Positions 35,453 through 46,100 of a stretch of DNA of 64,000 bases are shown here, piece by piece. Numbering within the stretch: the stretch's first letter is position 1; each line of letters begins with the position of its first letter. Source of the DNA: DASQPA01 sp963756455 (GTDB lineage: Bacteria > Acidobacteriota > Thermoanaerobaculia > Multivoradales > UBA5704); NCBI GenBank assembly GCA_963756455.1, contig CAVWNC010000004.1, positions 1,984,001-2,048,000 on the forward strand, given 5' to 3'. Position numbers and translations under genes: made by a program. The notes beneath the pieces are model-generated. The model was not told where the DNA came from. It searched no databases and saw only the letters and a program-made list of their open reading frames with translations.

Positions 35453-38400
35453 CTATCGGGATTCCTGAGCATGTTGAGAATGGTGGGCCACGAACCAGCG
35501 CAGGATCTCCGCCGAGCGGTTCGCCAGGGCTTCGATGGTTTCGACCCGATGGATGTTGGTGCTGCGCTCCCACTTGAGGAGCATGCGGTCTTTCTGGACA
35601 TAGACGCCGATCGCGAGCGGGCGCAGACGCCGGGTCCGGCGGTCGAGGCCGTAGCCGCCGAAACCTTCCACCTTGGTGAGCGTGGCGAGCTCCTGCGAGT
35701 GATCGTCGCCGAAATAGTTGAAGAAGATCCCCGGCTGCGGCATCGAACGCGCCCGGGAGAGGAAATCCTCGTCTCTCGAGAGATAGCGGAGGATGCCGTA
35801 GCCGATCCCACCGTTGGGGATCTTCCGCAGCTGCCCGTTGACGTGGCGGACGGCGACGCCCGGATCGTCCATGCCGCCGATGCCATCGCCGCCGTCGCTG
35901 AGATCGGGCAAGGTGAGGAACGCCGGGTAGATGGTGTTGAGCCACCCCACCGTCCGCGTCAGGTCGATGTCGTCGTAGAGCGGCTCGCGGCCGTGCCCCA
36001 GAAGGTCGATCAAAAGCTTGCGCGAACCGGTCCAGGGCAGAAAGGCGAAGAGCACGGAGGTCAGGAGAATGGCGTCGATCTGGACGCCGTAGGCGCGCTG
36101 CACGCCGTGGAGGAGCGCCCGGGTCTCTTCGATGTCGAGCTCGACGCGGACGGAGAGCGACGAGGCCATGCTGTTTTCGCCCGCCGGAAAGTCGAGCGGC
36201 AGAGCCGGCGCCGAGCGCCGGGCGTCGGAGAACCAGTACTCCTTCTCCGGTTTCATGTCCATCGAATGCGCCCGCTCGGCGAGGCGATCGGCCCACTGCC
36301 GCGCCGAGGTGGTCTTCGACTGGAGCCGGATCCGTTGGCCGTCCAGGGCCTGGCGGTAGGCGGCGTCGAAGTCGTCGAGGATCGTCTGCCAGGAACCGAT
36401 GTCGGCGACGAAAAAGTGACCGATGAGGATGAGCGTCCGCTTCCCGTGATCCCCAGCCCTTCCCCCGCGCTCGACCAAGACGGCGCGGAAGAGCGGCCCC
36501 CGGGCGAGATCGAAGTGCTCGATGAGATCGGTGAGGATGGCGTCGAGCTCGCGTTCCCAGGCTGCGGCCGAGAGCGCCGGCAGGGCGGCGCGCGCGAAGG
36601 GGAGATCCTCCCAGGGCGCGTCGGTCGAAAGGCGCCGACCGGCCTCGTCCTCGACCAGGCGCACGCGCAGATTGTCATGGTGGGTGGAGACCGCGCGGAA
36701 GGCCTCGCGGGCCGCCCACGGATCGAGCTGCACGTCTCTCCTCCCGGCGAGAAGCGAGCCCAGGCTGTGGTAGTGCGCCTGGGTGTGCTCAAGCTCGATG
36801 AAGTGGATCTGCGCCGGAGTGAAGGGGACGACCCCGGTGACCGGCGTCTGCTCGGCGAGGACGTGGGTCGTTCCCGCGACCTTCGCCAGCTCGGCCACCG
36901 TGCGGTTCTGGAAGAGCTGCTTGGTCGTGATCCCGAGGCCGTTCTTGTTGGCCTTGGAGACGACCCGGATGACGAGAAGCGAGTCGCCGCCGAGCTCGAA
37001 GAAGTCGTCGTTCATCCCCACCCGCTGCACTCCCAGGGCCTCCGCCCAGAGCGCCGCCAGGGCCGCCTCGACCGGCGAGGACGGCGCGACGTAAGGCCGC
37101 TCGGAGGCGCGGTTCTTGTCCGGGGCGGGAAGCGACCGGCGATCGACCTTGCCGTTGGGGGTGAGCGGGAAGACCGGCAGAGTTTCAAAGAGCGCCGGGA
37201 CCATGTACTCGGGGAGGCGCGCCTTCAAAAAGTCGCGGAGCTCCTGGCTCTTCGGAGCCGCCTCTGGAGACCGCGGGACGAGGTAGGCGACGAGACGCTT
37301 GGTCCCCGGCGTGTCCTCGCGCGCCAGGACGGCCGTCTGGGCCACTCCCGGATGCTGGGCGAGGACGGTCTCGATCTCCCCCAATTCGATCCGGAAGCCG
37401 CGCACCTTGACCTGGGTGTCGATGCGGCCGAGGAACTCGACGGTGCCGTCCGGCAGGTGGCGGGCGAGGTCGCCGGTCTTGTAGAGCCGGGCTCCGGCGG
37501 CTCCCGAGTAGGGATCGGGGATGAAGCGCTCGGCGGTCAGGTCGGGGCGGCTGCGGTAGCCGCGGGCCAGGCCGGAGCCGCCGATGTGAAGCTCCCCGGG
37601 AACCCCGACCGGGACCGGGGTGAGGCGCGGCGAGAGGAGATAGACCTGGGTGTTGTCGAGCGGCCGGCCGAGAGTGATCCGGCCACCCCGCTCGATCTCG
37701 TGGAGCATCGACCAGATCGTCGCCTCCGTGGGCCCGTAGACGTTCCACAGCGATCCGCCGGCGGCGAGGAGCGAGTTCGCCAGGTCGCGCGGCAGCGCCT
37801 CGCCGCCGCAGAGAATCTTGAGCCTGCCGTCGCCTTTGAAACCCGCCCCGAGGAGGAGCCGCCAGGTGGCGGGGGTCGCCTGCATCACCGTCGTTCCGGA
37901 GCGGACGAGCCGGTCCAGCAGCTGCTCGCCGGCCTGCGCCACGTCGCGCGGCACGAGCACCACCCGGGCGCCGACGACGAGCGGCAGATAGAGCTCGAGG
38001 CCCGCGATGTCGAAGGAGAGGGTGGTGACGGCGAGGAGGGTGTCGGCGCTCGTCATCCCCGGCCGCCGGCTCATCGAGGCGAGGAAGTTGACCACCGCCC
38101 CATGGGGGATCTGGACCCCCTTGGGTTTCCCCGTCGAGCCCGAGGTGTAGATGATGTAGGCCAGGTCCCGCGGTCCCGCCCCGCTCTCCGGCGCGCGGTC
38201 CTCTTCCCTTGCGATCGCCTCCCGCTCGCGATCGAGCGCCAGGATGCGGGCGCCGGTCGCCGGGAGCTTCGCAAGCAATTTCTCCTGGGTGAGAAGGAGA
38301 GGGAGGCGCGACTCTTCGAGCATGTAGGCGACCCGCTCCTGGGGATACTCGGGGTCGAGCGGCACGTAGGCGCCGCCAGCCTTCAAAATACCGAGGAGCC

Positions 38401-40114
38401 CCACCACCATGTCGAACGAGCGCTCGACGGCGAGCCCCACCAGGATCTCCGGACCCACCCCCAGCCGGCGGAGGTGCTGGGCCAGGCGGTTGGCCTGGGA
38501 ATCGAGGTCCCGGTAGGTCAGCCGCTCGCCTTCGAGCTCGACCGCCACCGCCCCGGGAGTCCGCGCCGCCTGCGCCGCGATCAGCTCGTGGAGGCAGCGG
38601 TCGTGGGGGAGCTCGGCCGCCGTGGCGTTCCAGTCGGTGAGGAGCTGACGCGCCTCGGTCGCGGAGAGCCAGGGGAACTCGGAGAGCGGCTGCTTCGGAT
38701 CGACGGCCACCCCTTCGGCTAGAGCCCGGAAATGGTCCAAAAAGCGGCGGACGGTCGGGGCATCGAAGAGATCGGTGTTGTATTCGAGATAGCCCGAGAT
38801 CCCCTCCTCGCTCTGCACCATGTAGAGGGTCATCTCGAACTTCGAGGTGGCGTTGTCGATCGCCAGCTCCGAGATGGCGAGCCCGGAAATGTCGAGCGCC
38901 TGGGCCGGCGTGTTGAGCAGGATGAGGAGGCTCTGGAAGATCGGCGTTCGGGCGAGGTCTCGCTGCGGGTGGATCTCGTCGACCAGCTTCTCGAACGGCA
39001 GATCCTGGTGGGCATAGGCGCCGAGCGCCACCTCGCGCTCGCGGGCGACGAGCTGGCGAAACGAGGGGTCACCCGAGAGATCGGTCCGGAGGGCGAGAGT
39101 GTTGGCGAAGAAACCGATGATCTTTTCAAGCTCGGGGCGGGTGCGGTTGGCGATCAGGGTGCCTACGGTCAGGTCTTCTTGCCCCGTGTAGTGATGGAGG
39201 AGGGCCTTCCAGGCGGCGGCCAGGCTGATATAGAGCGTCCCCCCCTCGGTCTGGCCGAGCCGGGTGAGGGCCTCGACGACGGTGCGGTCCAGAAACACCG
39301 GCTCGGAGGCGCCGTTGTAGGTGCGGAGCGCCGGCCGCGGGCGATCGGTGACGAGATCGAGCGGCGGCGTGCCGGCGAGACGCTGCCGCCAGTAGGAGAG
39401 CTGGCGGGAGAGCACCTCGCCCGACAGCCAGTCGCGCTGCCAGAGGGCGAAGTCGAGATATTGAACGGGGAGCTCGGGGAAAGGTGACGGACGGCCCACG
39501 GCTAAGGCATCGTAGAGCGCCGCCAGCTCGGCCAGGAGCACACCGCGCGACCAGCCGTCGTAGACGACGTGGTGGACGTTCAGAAAGAAGAGATGCTCCT
39601 CCTCGTCGATCCTAAAGAGGAGGGCGCGGAAGAGCGGCCCCAAGGTCAGATCGAACGGCCGCCGAGCGTCTTCGTAAGCGATCCGCCGGGCGGTCGTCTC
39701 GCGCTCCGCCGCGCGATATTCGCGGAGATCTTCGACCGGCAGCTCGACGAGCTGGCGGGGGGCGATGAGCTGCATGGGCACGCCGTCGACCGCCTTGAAG
39801 GTCGTGCGGAGCGCCTCGTGGCGGGCGACGATCGTCTCCAGGGTCCGTCTGAGGATCTCCGCCGAGAGCGGGCCGGAGATGCGGAAGCCCTGGGGAATGT
39901 TGTATTCCGGGCTGTCGGGCTCGTACTGGTTGAGAAACCAGAGACGCTGCTGGGCGAAGGAGAGCCGGAAGAGCCCCGGTGCCCGGCTCGCCCGCGGGAT
40001 GGCCGCCCGCTGGGGGACCTCGCGCTGCTTCTGCTTCTGGAGCTGCTCGAAGAGGAGCGCCCGCTTTTCGAGCGGCAGCTCCGCGATCCGTTCCGCCAGT
40101 GCTTTCTGGTCCAT
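35453..40114 (-). CDS. NRPS subunit D: C-A-T-E(degenerate), predicted Gly
   Basis: A 1553-residue final subunit. An N-terminal helix (LAERIAELPLEKRALLFEQL) is a likely docking element. Condensation domain with HHVVYDG at 181; adenylation domain with its YTSGSTGKPKG loop at 656; carrier site S1045 in LGGDSLL. The A-domain residues read against GrsA are D-I-L-Q-L-G-V-I-W-K, close to the known glycine code DILQLGLIWK. The C-terminal 480 residues match epimerization domains (GIGYGILRYL, FNYFGDD, LTRTVGWLNTIYP), but HHxxxDG is H1233-F-F-V-A-D-I and EGHGRE is L1372-GHGRE, so both catalytic residues are lost. Start ATG 40114, five bases after the previous stop. No thioesterase follows. Confidence 0.93.
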   Translation of the reverse strand: MDQKALAERIAELPLEKRALLFEQLQKQKQREVPQRAAIPRASRAPGLFRLSFAQQRLWFLNQYEPDSPEYNIPQGFRISGPLSAEILRRTLETIVARHEALRTTFKAVDGVPMQLIAPRQLVELPVEDLREYRAAERETTARRIAYEDARRPFDLTLGPLFRALLFRIDEEEHLFFLNVHHVVYDGWSRGVLLAELAALYDALAVGRPSPFPELPVQYLDFALWQRDWLSGEVLSRQLSYWRQRLAGTPPLDLVTDRPRPALRTYNGASEPVFLDRTVVEALTRLGQTEGGTLYISLAAAWKALLHHYTGQEDLTVGTLIANRTRPELEKIIGFFANTLALRTDLSGDPSFRQLVAREREVALGAYAHQDLPFEKLVDEIHPQRDLARTPIFQSLLILLNTPAQALDISGLAISELAIDNATSKFEMTLYMVQSEEGISGYLEYNTDLFDAPTVRRFLDHFRALAEGVAVDPKQPLSEFPWLSATEARQLLTDWNATAAELPHDRCLHELIAAQAARTPGAVAVELEGERLTYRDLDSQANRLAQHLRRLGVGPEILVGLAVERSFDMVVGLLGILKAGGAYVPLDPEYPQERVAYMLEESRLPLLLTQEKLLAKLPATGARILALDREREAIAREEDRAPESGAGPRDLAYIIYTSGSTGKPKGVQIPHGAVVNFLASMSRRPGMTSADTLLAVTTLSFDIAGLELYLPLVVGARVVLVPRDVAQAGEQLLDRLVRSGTTVMQATPATWRLLLGAGFKGDGRLKILCGGEALPRDLANSLLAAGGSLWNVYGPTEATIWSMLHEIERGGRITLGRPLDNTQVYLLSPRLTPVPVGVPGELHIGGSGLARGYRSRPDLTAERFIPDPYSGAAGARLYKTGDLARHLPDGTVEFLGRIDTQVKVRGFRIELGEIETVLAQHPGVAQTAVLAREDTPGTKRLVAYLVPRSPEAAPKSQELRDFLKARLPEYMVPALFETLPVFPLTPNGKVDRRSLPAPDKNRASERPYVAPSSPVEAALAALWAEALGVQRVGMNDDFFELGGDSLLVIRVVSKANKNGLGITTKQLFQNRTVAELAKVAGTTHVLAEQTPVTGVVPFTPAQIHFIELEHTQAHYHSLGSLLAGRRDVQLDPWAAREAFRAVSTHHDNLRVRLVEDEAGRRLSTDAPWEDLPFARAALPALSAAAWERELDAILTDLIEHFDLARGPLFRAVLVERGGRAGDHGKRTLILIGHFFVADIGSWQTILDDFDAAYRQALDGQRIRLQSKTTSARQWADRLAERAHSMDMKPEKEYWFSDARRSAPALPLDFPAGENSMASSLSVRVELDIEETRALLHGVQRAYGVQIDAILLTSVLFAFLPWTGSRKLLIDLLGHGREPLYDDIDLTRTVGWLNTIYPAFLTLPDLSDGGDGIGGMDDPGVAVRHVNGQLRKIPNGGIGYGILRYLSRDEDFLSRARSMPQPGIFFNYFGDDHSQELATLTKVEGFGGYGLDRRTRRLRPLAIGVYVQKDRMLLKWERSTNIHRVETIEALANRSAEILRWFVAHHSQHAQESR

Positions 40115-40119
40115 TGTCG

Positions 40120-43100
40120 TCAGTCCTCGAGCTGCGCCAAGAGCGCGGTCAATAGTTCGTCGTCCGTCCGCGCCATCTCGCGCGTCATGATCGCTTCCGA
40201 GAGCGCGGCGACCGTGGGAGTCTTGAAGATCGCCGGCAGGCCGAGCTCGACGCCGAAGGCCTCCTCCAGGCGGGAGATGACCTGGGTCGCCATCAGCGAG
40301 TGCCCACCGAGCTCGAAGAAGTTGTCGTGGATACCGATCCCCGGAACCCCCAGGATCTCGGCCCAGATCTCGGCCACCCGCAGCTCGACCGGGGTACGCG
40401 GAGCGACCCGCTCGCGTGTGACGCTTGAAGGATCGGCGGCGGGCGAGGGCAGAGCCTTCCGATCGACCTTGCCGTTGGGGGTGAGCGGCAGCTCGGTCAG
40501 GAACACGAAGAGCGACGGCACCATGTACTCCGGCAGCTCCTCGCGGAGAGCGGCGCGGAGATGGCCGGGGTGGGCCGCCGGCCCCGCGGCCACGACGTAG
40601 GCCACGAGCTGGGAGCCTTGGACCCCCGCCATCCGCACGGCGACGACGGCCTGGCGCACCGCGGGATGGGCGGCGAGCGCGGCCTCGATCTCGCCCAGCT
40701 CGATGCGGAAACCGCGCACCTTGACCTGGGTGTCGGCACGGCCGAGAAACTCGATCTCGCCGCCTAAGAGCCGGCGCGCCAGGTCGCCCGTCCGGTAGAG
40801 GCGCGCCCCGGGTCCCGCGAAAGGATCGGGGACGAAGCGCTCGGCGGTCAGGGCGGGTCGGCGGAGATAGCCCCGCGCGAGCCCGGCGCCGCCGATGTAC
40901 AGCTCGCCCACGACTCCCACCGGCACCGGCGATACCGGCCCGAGCCTGCGATCGAGGAGATGGAGCGTCGTGTTGGCGATGGGGAGACCGATCGGCACGG
41001 TCGACGGGGTCGACAACGTCGCATCCCCGGGAACGCTGACCGGCTGGAGCGCCGACCAGATCGTCGTCTCGGTGGGGCCGTAGACGTTCCACAGCGAGCC
41101 GACCCGGGCGAGCAGCTCGCGCGCCAGCTCGGACGGCAGGGCCTCGCCGCCGGAGAGCGCCTTCAATCCAGGCGTTCCCGCCCAGCCGGAGTCGAGGAGC
41201 AGCCGCCAGGTCGCGGGGGTCGCCTGCATCACCGTCGCGCCGCAGTCTTCAAGGAGCGCCGCGAGCCGCCGGCCGTCGGCCGCCGCGGCGCGGCTCGCGA
41301 GGACGACCCGCCCCCCCACCGCGAGCGGCAGGTAGAGCTCCAACCCGGCGATGTCGAAGGAGATCGTGGTGACGGCGAGGAGCGTGTCCGCCGCCTTAAG
41401 CCCCGGCCGCCGGGCCATGGAGAGGAGAAAGTTGGCGAGCCCGGCGTGACGGACCTCCACCCCCTTGGGCTTGCCCGTCGAGCCGGAGGTGTAGAGGACG
41501 TACGCCAGATCCTCGGGGCCGGCGAGCGGCACGGGAGGCGCGGCGCTCTCGGCGAGGAGGGCCGCAGGTGCCACGTCCCCGGCGAGATCGAGCACGGTGG
41601 CATCGTGGAGCGGCAGAACCGAGCCCAGGTCTCCCGTCGTCAGGAGAAACCGGACATCGCCGTCTCCCAGGATGTAGGCCAGCCGCTCAGGCGGATAGGT
41701 GGGATCTAAGGGCACATAGGCGCCGCCCGCTTTGAGGACGGCGAGAAGAGCGGCGACCATCGCCGCGCCGCGTTCCAGGCAGATCCCCACGAGCACCCCC
41801 GGCCTGACCCCCAGCCGGCGCAGGTGGTGGGCGAGCCGATTGGCCCGCGCATCGAGATCGCCGTAGGACAGAAGCTCTTCATCGGTCACCAGGGCGAGAT
41901 CGCCCGGCGCCGCCGCGGCCCGCGCCTCGAAGAGACCGTGCGCCGTCGTCCCGGCGGGGATGTCGACCGAGGTCTCGTTCCAGGCTGCGAGCTGCCGCCG
42001 CTCGGCCGCGGAGAGGATCGGCAGCTCCGCGAGCGGCGCGCCGGGGACCTCGACCGCGTTCGCCAGAAGGTTCGTGAGATGCCCCGCCATCCGCTCGACC
42101 GTCGCCCCGTCGAAGAGGGCGGTCTTGTACTCGAAGACCGCCTCCAGCGCCGTCTCCGTCTCCGTCACGGCGAGCGAGAGGTCGAGGAGCGAGGTGCCGG
42201 TCGCGACGTGCGGCAGGTGGACGGCGGCCCCCGGGACCTCCTGCGCGCCCGCCTGGTGATGGAGGACGAAGAACACCTGGAAGATCGGGTTGTGCGAGAG
42301 GTCGCGCTCCGGCCGCAGGGCCTCGACCAGCAGCTCGAAGGGGAGATCGCCGTGGCTGTAGGCGTCGAGGGCCGTCCCTCGCACCTGGCCGAGGAGACGC
42401 GCGAAGCTCTCTCCCGCTTGGAGGCGCGCCCGTTGGACGAGCATGTTGGAGAAGAAACCGACCATCCCCTCGACCTCGGCGCGGCCGCGGCCGGCGATCG
42501 GCCAGCCGACGACGACGTCGTCCTGTCCCGATTCGCGGGCGAGGAGAGCGTCGAAGCCGGCGAGGAGGGTCATGAACCGGGTCGCCCCTTCCCGGCGACC
42601 GAGAGTCGCGAGGTCGCGCGCCAGCGCCGGCTGCAACGTGAAGGTGTGCCGGGCGCCGTCGGCGGTTTCAATCGCGGGGCGCGGCCGGTCGAGGGGAAGC
42701 TCCAGGAGGGGCGGCGCCCCGGCGAGCTGCTCGCGCCAATAGGCGATCTGGGCCGCGAGCGCCTCGCCGCGGAGCCAGGCGCGCTGCCAGGCGGCGTAGT
42801 CGGCGTACTGCACGGGGAGATCCGGCAACGGCGACGCCTCGCCGCGCGAAAAGGCGGCGTAGAGGGCGAGCAGCTCGCGGAGGAGGATCTGGTTCGAGTT
42901 GCCGTCCGAGACGCTGTGGTGGATGCCTAAGAGCAGCAGATGATCTTCAGGCGCCAGGCGATAGAGCATGGCGCGGAAGAGCGGCCCGCGCGCGAGGTCG
43001 AACGGCCGCCGGCCCTCTTCCGCGGCGAGGTGCAGAGCGGTCTCCGCCGTCTCGGCCGCCGCGGAGTCTCCTGCCAGGTCCACCCGCCGGAGCTTGAGCG

Positions 43101-46100
43101 GCGCCGGTGGGGCGATCACCTGCACCGCCTGCCCGTCCATCACCGCGAAAGTCGTGCGGAGAACCTCGTGACGGCGGACGATCTCGTCGAGCGCCCGGGA
43201 GAGCGTGACGACGTCGAACGCCCCCTCCCAGCGCAGGGCGTCCGCGAGGTTGTAGGCCGGGCTCCCGGGCATCAGCTGGTCGACGACCCACAGCCTCTGC
43301 TGGGCGAACGAAGAGGGCAGCGGGCCGCTCCGGAGCTCCGGCGCGATCGGCTCGATGAGCGGCGCGAGGATCCTTTGAGTCGAGCGCCGCGCCGTCTCCA
43401 CCGCCGCTGCCAGGGCGGCGACGGTCGGCTCCTCGAAGAGCGCGCGGAGCGGGAGATCGACGCCCAGAGCCTGCCGCACCCGCGAGATCACCTGGGTGGC
43501 GAGGAGCGAATGGCCGCCCAGATCGAAAAAGTTGTCGTGCATCCCGATGCGCTCGCGCCGCAGCACCTGCGACCAGATCTGGAGCATCAGCTCTTCGACC
43601 GGCGAGCCCGGCACGCTCATCCCGGCCGCCCCGCCCACCTCGTGGATCGACTCGTGGACGGCGTCGATGCGGAGGAGGGCGCGGCGGTCGAGCTTGCCGT
43701 TCGGCGTCAGCGGCAGGTCGTCGAGCACGACGAGGCCGGCCGGCACCATGTACTCGGGGAGGCTCTTCTTGAGATGGAGCCGCAGCTCCTCGGGCGTCGC
43801 CCGATGATCCGGGTCCGCCGCCACGTAGCCCACGAGGCGGCGGTCCGCGAGAGTACCGGGGAAGCCGGCGCCGCCGTGGCGGACGAGGACGACGCACTCG
43901 CGAACCCCGGGATGGCGGGCGAGGACGGCCTCGATCTCCCCGGGCTCGACGCGGAAGCCGCGGATCTTGACCTGGTCGTCGGAGCGGCCCAGGCATTCGA
44001 GCTCGCCCGAGGGGAGAAAGCGGCCGAGGTCCCCCTGCCGGTAGAGCCGGCCGCCCGGCTCGCAGGTGCCGAAGGGGTCGGGAAGGAAGACCGCCGCCGT
44101 GCGCTCTGGATGCCGGAGATAGCCGCGCGAGACGTTGGCGCCGCCGATGTAGACGTCCCCCGGCACGCCGACCGGGACCGGCTCCATCGCTCCGTCCAAG
44201 ACGTAGACCCGGCAGTTGCCGATCGGCCGCCCGACCGGGATGCGGTGCCCGGCCCGGGCGCGCTCCAGGGAGCCCGGACCCGAGAGGTGGATGAGGGCGG
44301 TCACCGTGCACTCGGTCGAAGCGTAGGAGTTGGCGAAGCGCACCCCGTTTCCCGCGAGCTCCGGGAGCCCGGGGAGCGTCGGGAGGGTGAGCCACTCGGC
44401 GAGGCGCTCGGGGAGGGCCTGCTCGGTGCCGATGACCGCCAGGCGCAAGGACTCAGGCGGCCGCCGCTCCAGCCGGTGAAGCTCGCTCGCCCATTCGTGC
44501 CAGTAGGCGGTCGGCAGGTTGACGACGGTCACCCCGTGGCGATCGAGGAGCGCTTCGAGCTCGGCGAAGGAGGGGAAGAGCCCGGGCGCCCGGGGAACCA
44601 GGGCGGCGCCTGAGATCCAGGTCGGGAAGATCTCCTCGGAGGTGATGTCGAAGCTGATCGAGGTGAACTGGAGCACCCGGTCGGAAGGCCCCAAGCCATA
44701 CCACCTGGCGCACTCCGCGGCATGGTTGGCGAGAGCCCGATGCGGCACCCCCACCCCCTTGGGCCGGCCGGTCGAGCCCGAGGTGTAGACGACGTAGGCG
44801 AGCCCTTCGCCGAGGATCTCCCAGTCCGGATCGGCGGCGTCCTCTGAGGCGATCCGCTCCCCCTCCAGGTCGAGGAGGAGGAGAGCGGGGCCGTCGCCTG
44901 CCACGGCCTCCACGCCTGCCACGGCCTCCACCGGGAGCCGGGCGGCGAGCGGCGAGACGGTGAGGAGGATCGGCATCCCGGTGTCCTCGATCATCAGGGC
45001 CAGGCGCTCCCGCGGGTAGTCGGGATCGAGCGGGACATAGGCGGCGCCCGCCTTGAGGATGCCGAGGAGAGCCACGGTGAGGCCGAGCGAGCGCTCCAGG
45101 CAGAGGCCGACCCGGGTGTCGGGACCCACTCCCCGACGCCGCAGATAACGGGCCAGCCGGTTGGCGCGGGCATTCAGATCGGCATAGTCGAGCCGCTCGT
45201 CGCCGCAGAGCACCGCCGGGGCCTCGGGGGTGCGCCGTGCCTGGGCGGCGATCCGCTCGGGAACTGTCGGCGGCAGCTCGTAGCCTGTGGGGTTCCAGCC
45301 GAAGAGGATGCGCTCGCGCTCGGCCCGTTCGAGGAGCGGCAGTGCAGAGAGGGGACGATCCGGATCAGCGACGATCCCGGCGAGGAGAGTGAGGAAGCAC
45401 CCCCTCATCCGGGCGATCGTCGCCGCCTCGAAGAGGTCCGTGCTGTACTCGAAATAACCGGCGATGCCGTCCTTGGAGTCCGTGAGGTCCAGAGTGAGGT
45501 CGAGCTTCGACAGGCCGCGCTCGACGTCGAGCTCCGAGACTTTGAGACCGGGGAGAGAGAGCCCCTGCTCCGGCAAGTTCTGGAGGGCGAACATCACCTG
45601 GAAGAGCGGGTTGTGCGACAGGTCGCGCTCCGGTTGGAGAGCGAGGACGAGGCTCTCGAACGGCATCTCCTGGTGGCCGTAGGCGGCGAGCGTCGACCGG
45701 CGGACCGCGCCGAGCAGCCCACGGAAGGTCGGATCTCCGGCAAGGCCGGCGGGGAGGAGCAGGGTGTTGGCGAAAAAGCCGATCACCTCTTCGACCTCGG
45801 GACGGTGGCGGCCCGCGACCGTCGTGCCGACGAGGAAGCTGGGCTGCCGGGTGTACCGGTAGAGGAGGACTTCGAACGCGGCGAGGAGAGTCATGAAGAG
45901 TGTCGCCTGCGACTCGCGGCCGAGCGTCAGGATGCCGCGCTCCACGGAGATCGGGAGAGCGAACCGGTCGAGGTCGCCGCGGAAGGACTCGACGGCGGCG
46001 CGCAGGCGGTCGGCCGGCAGCTCCAAGACCGTCGCGGCCTCGCCGATCTCCTCCCGCCACCAGTCGAGCTCGACGCGCAGCCGCTCCCCCGCCATGCGCT

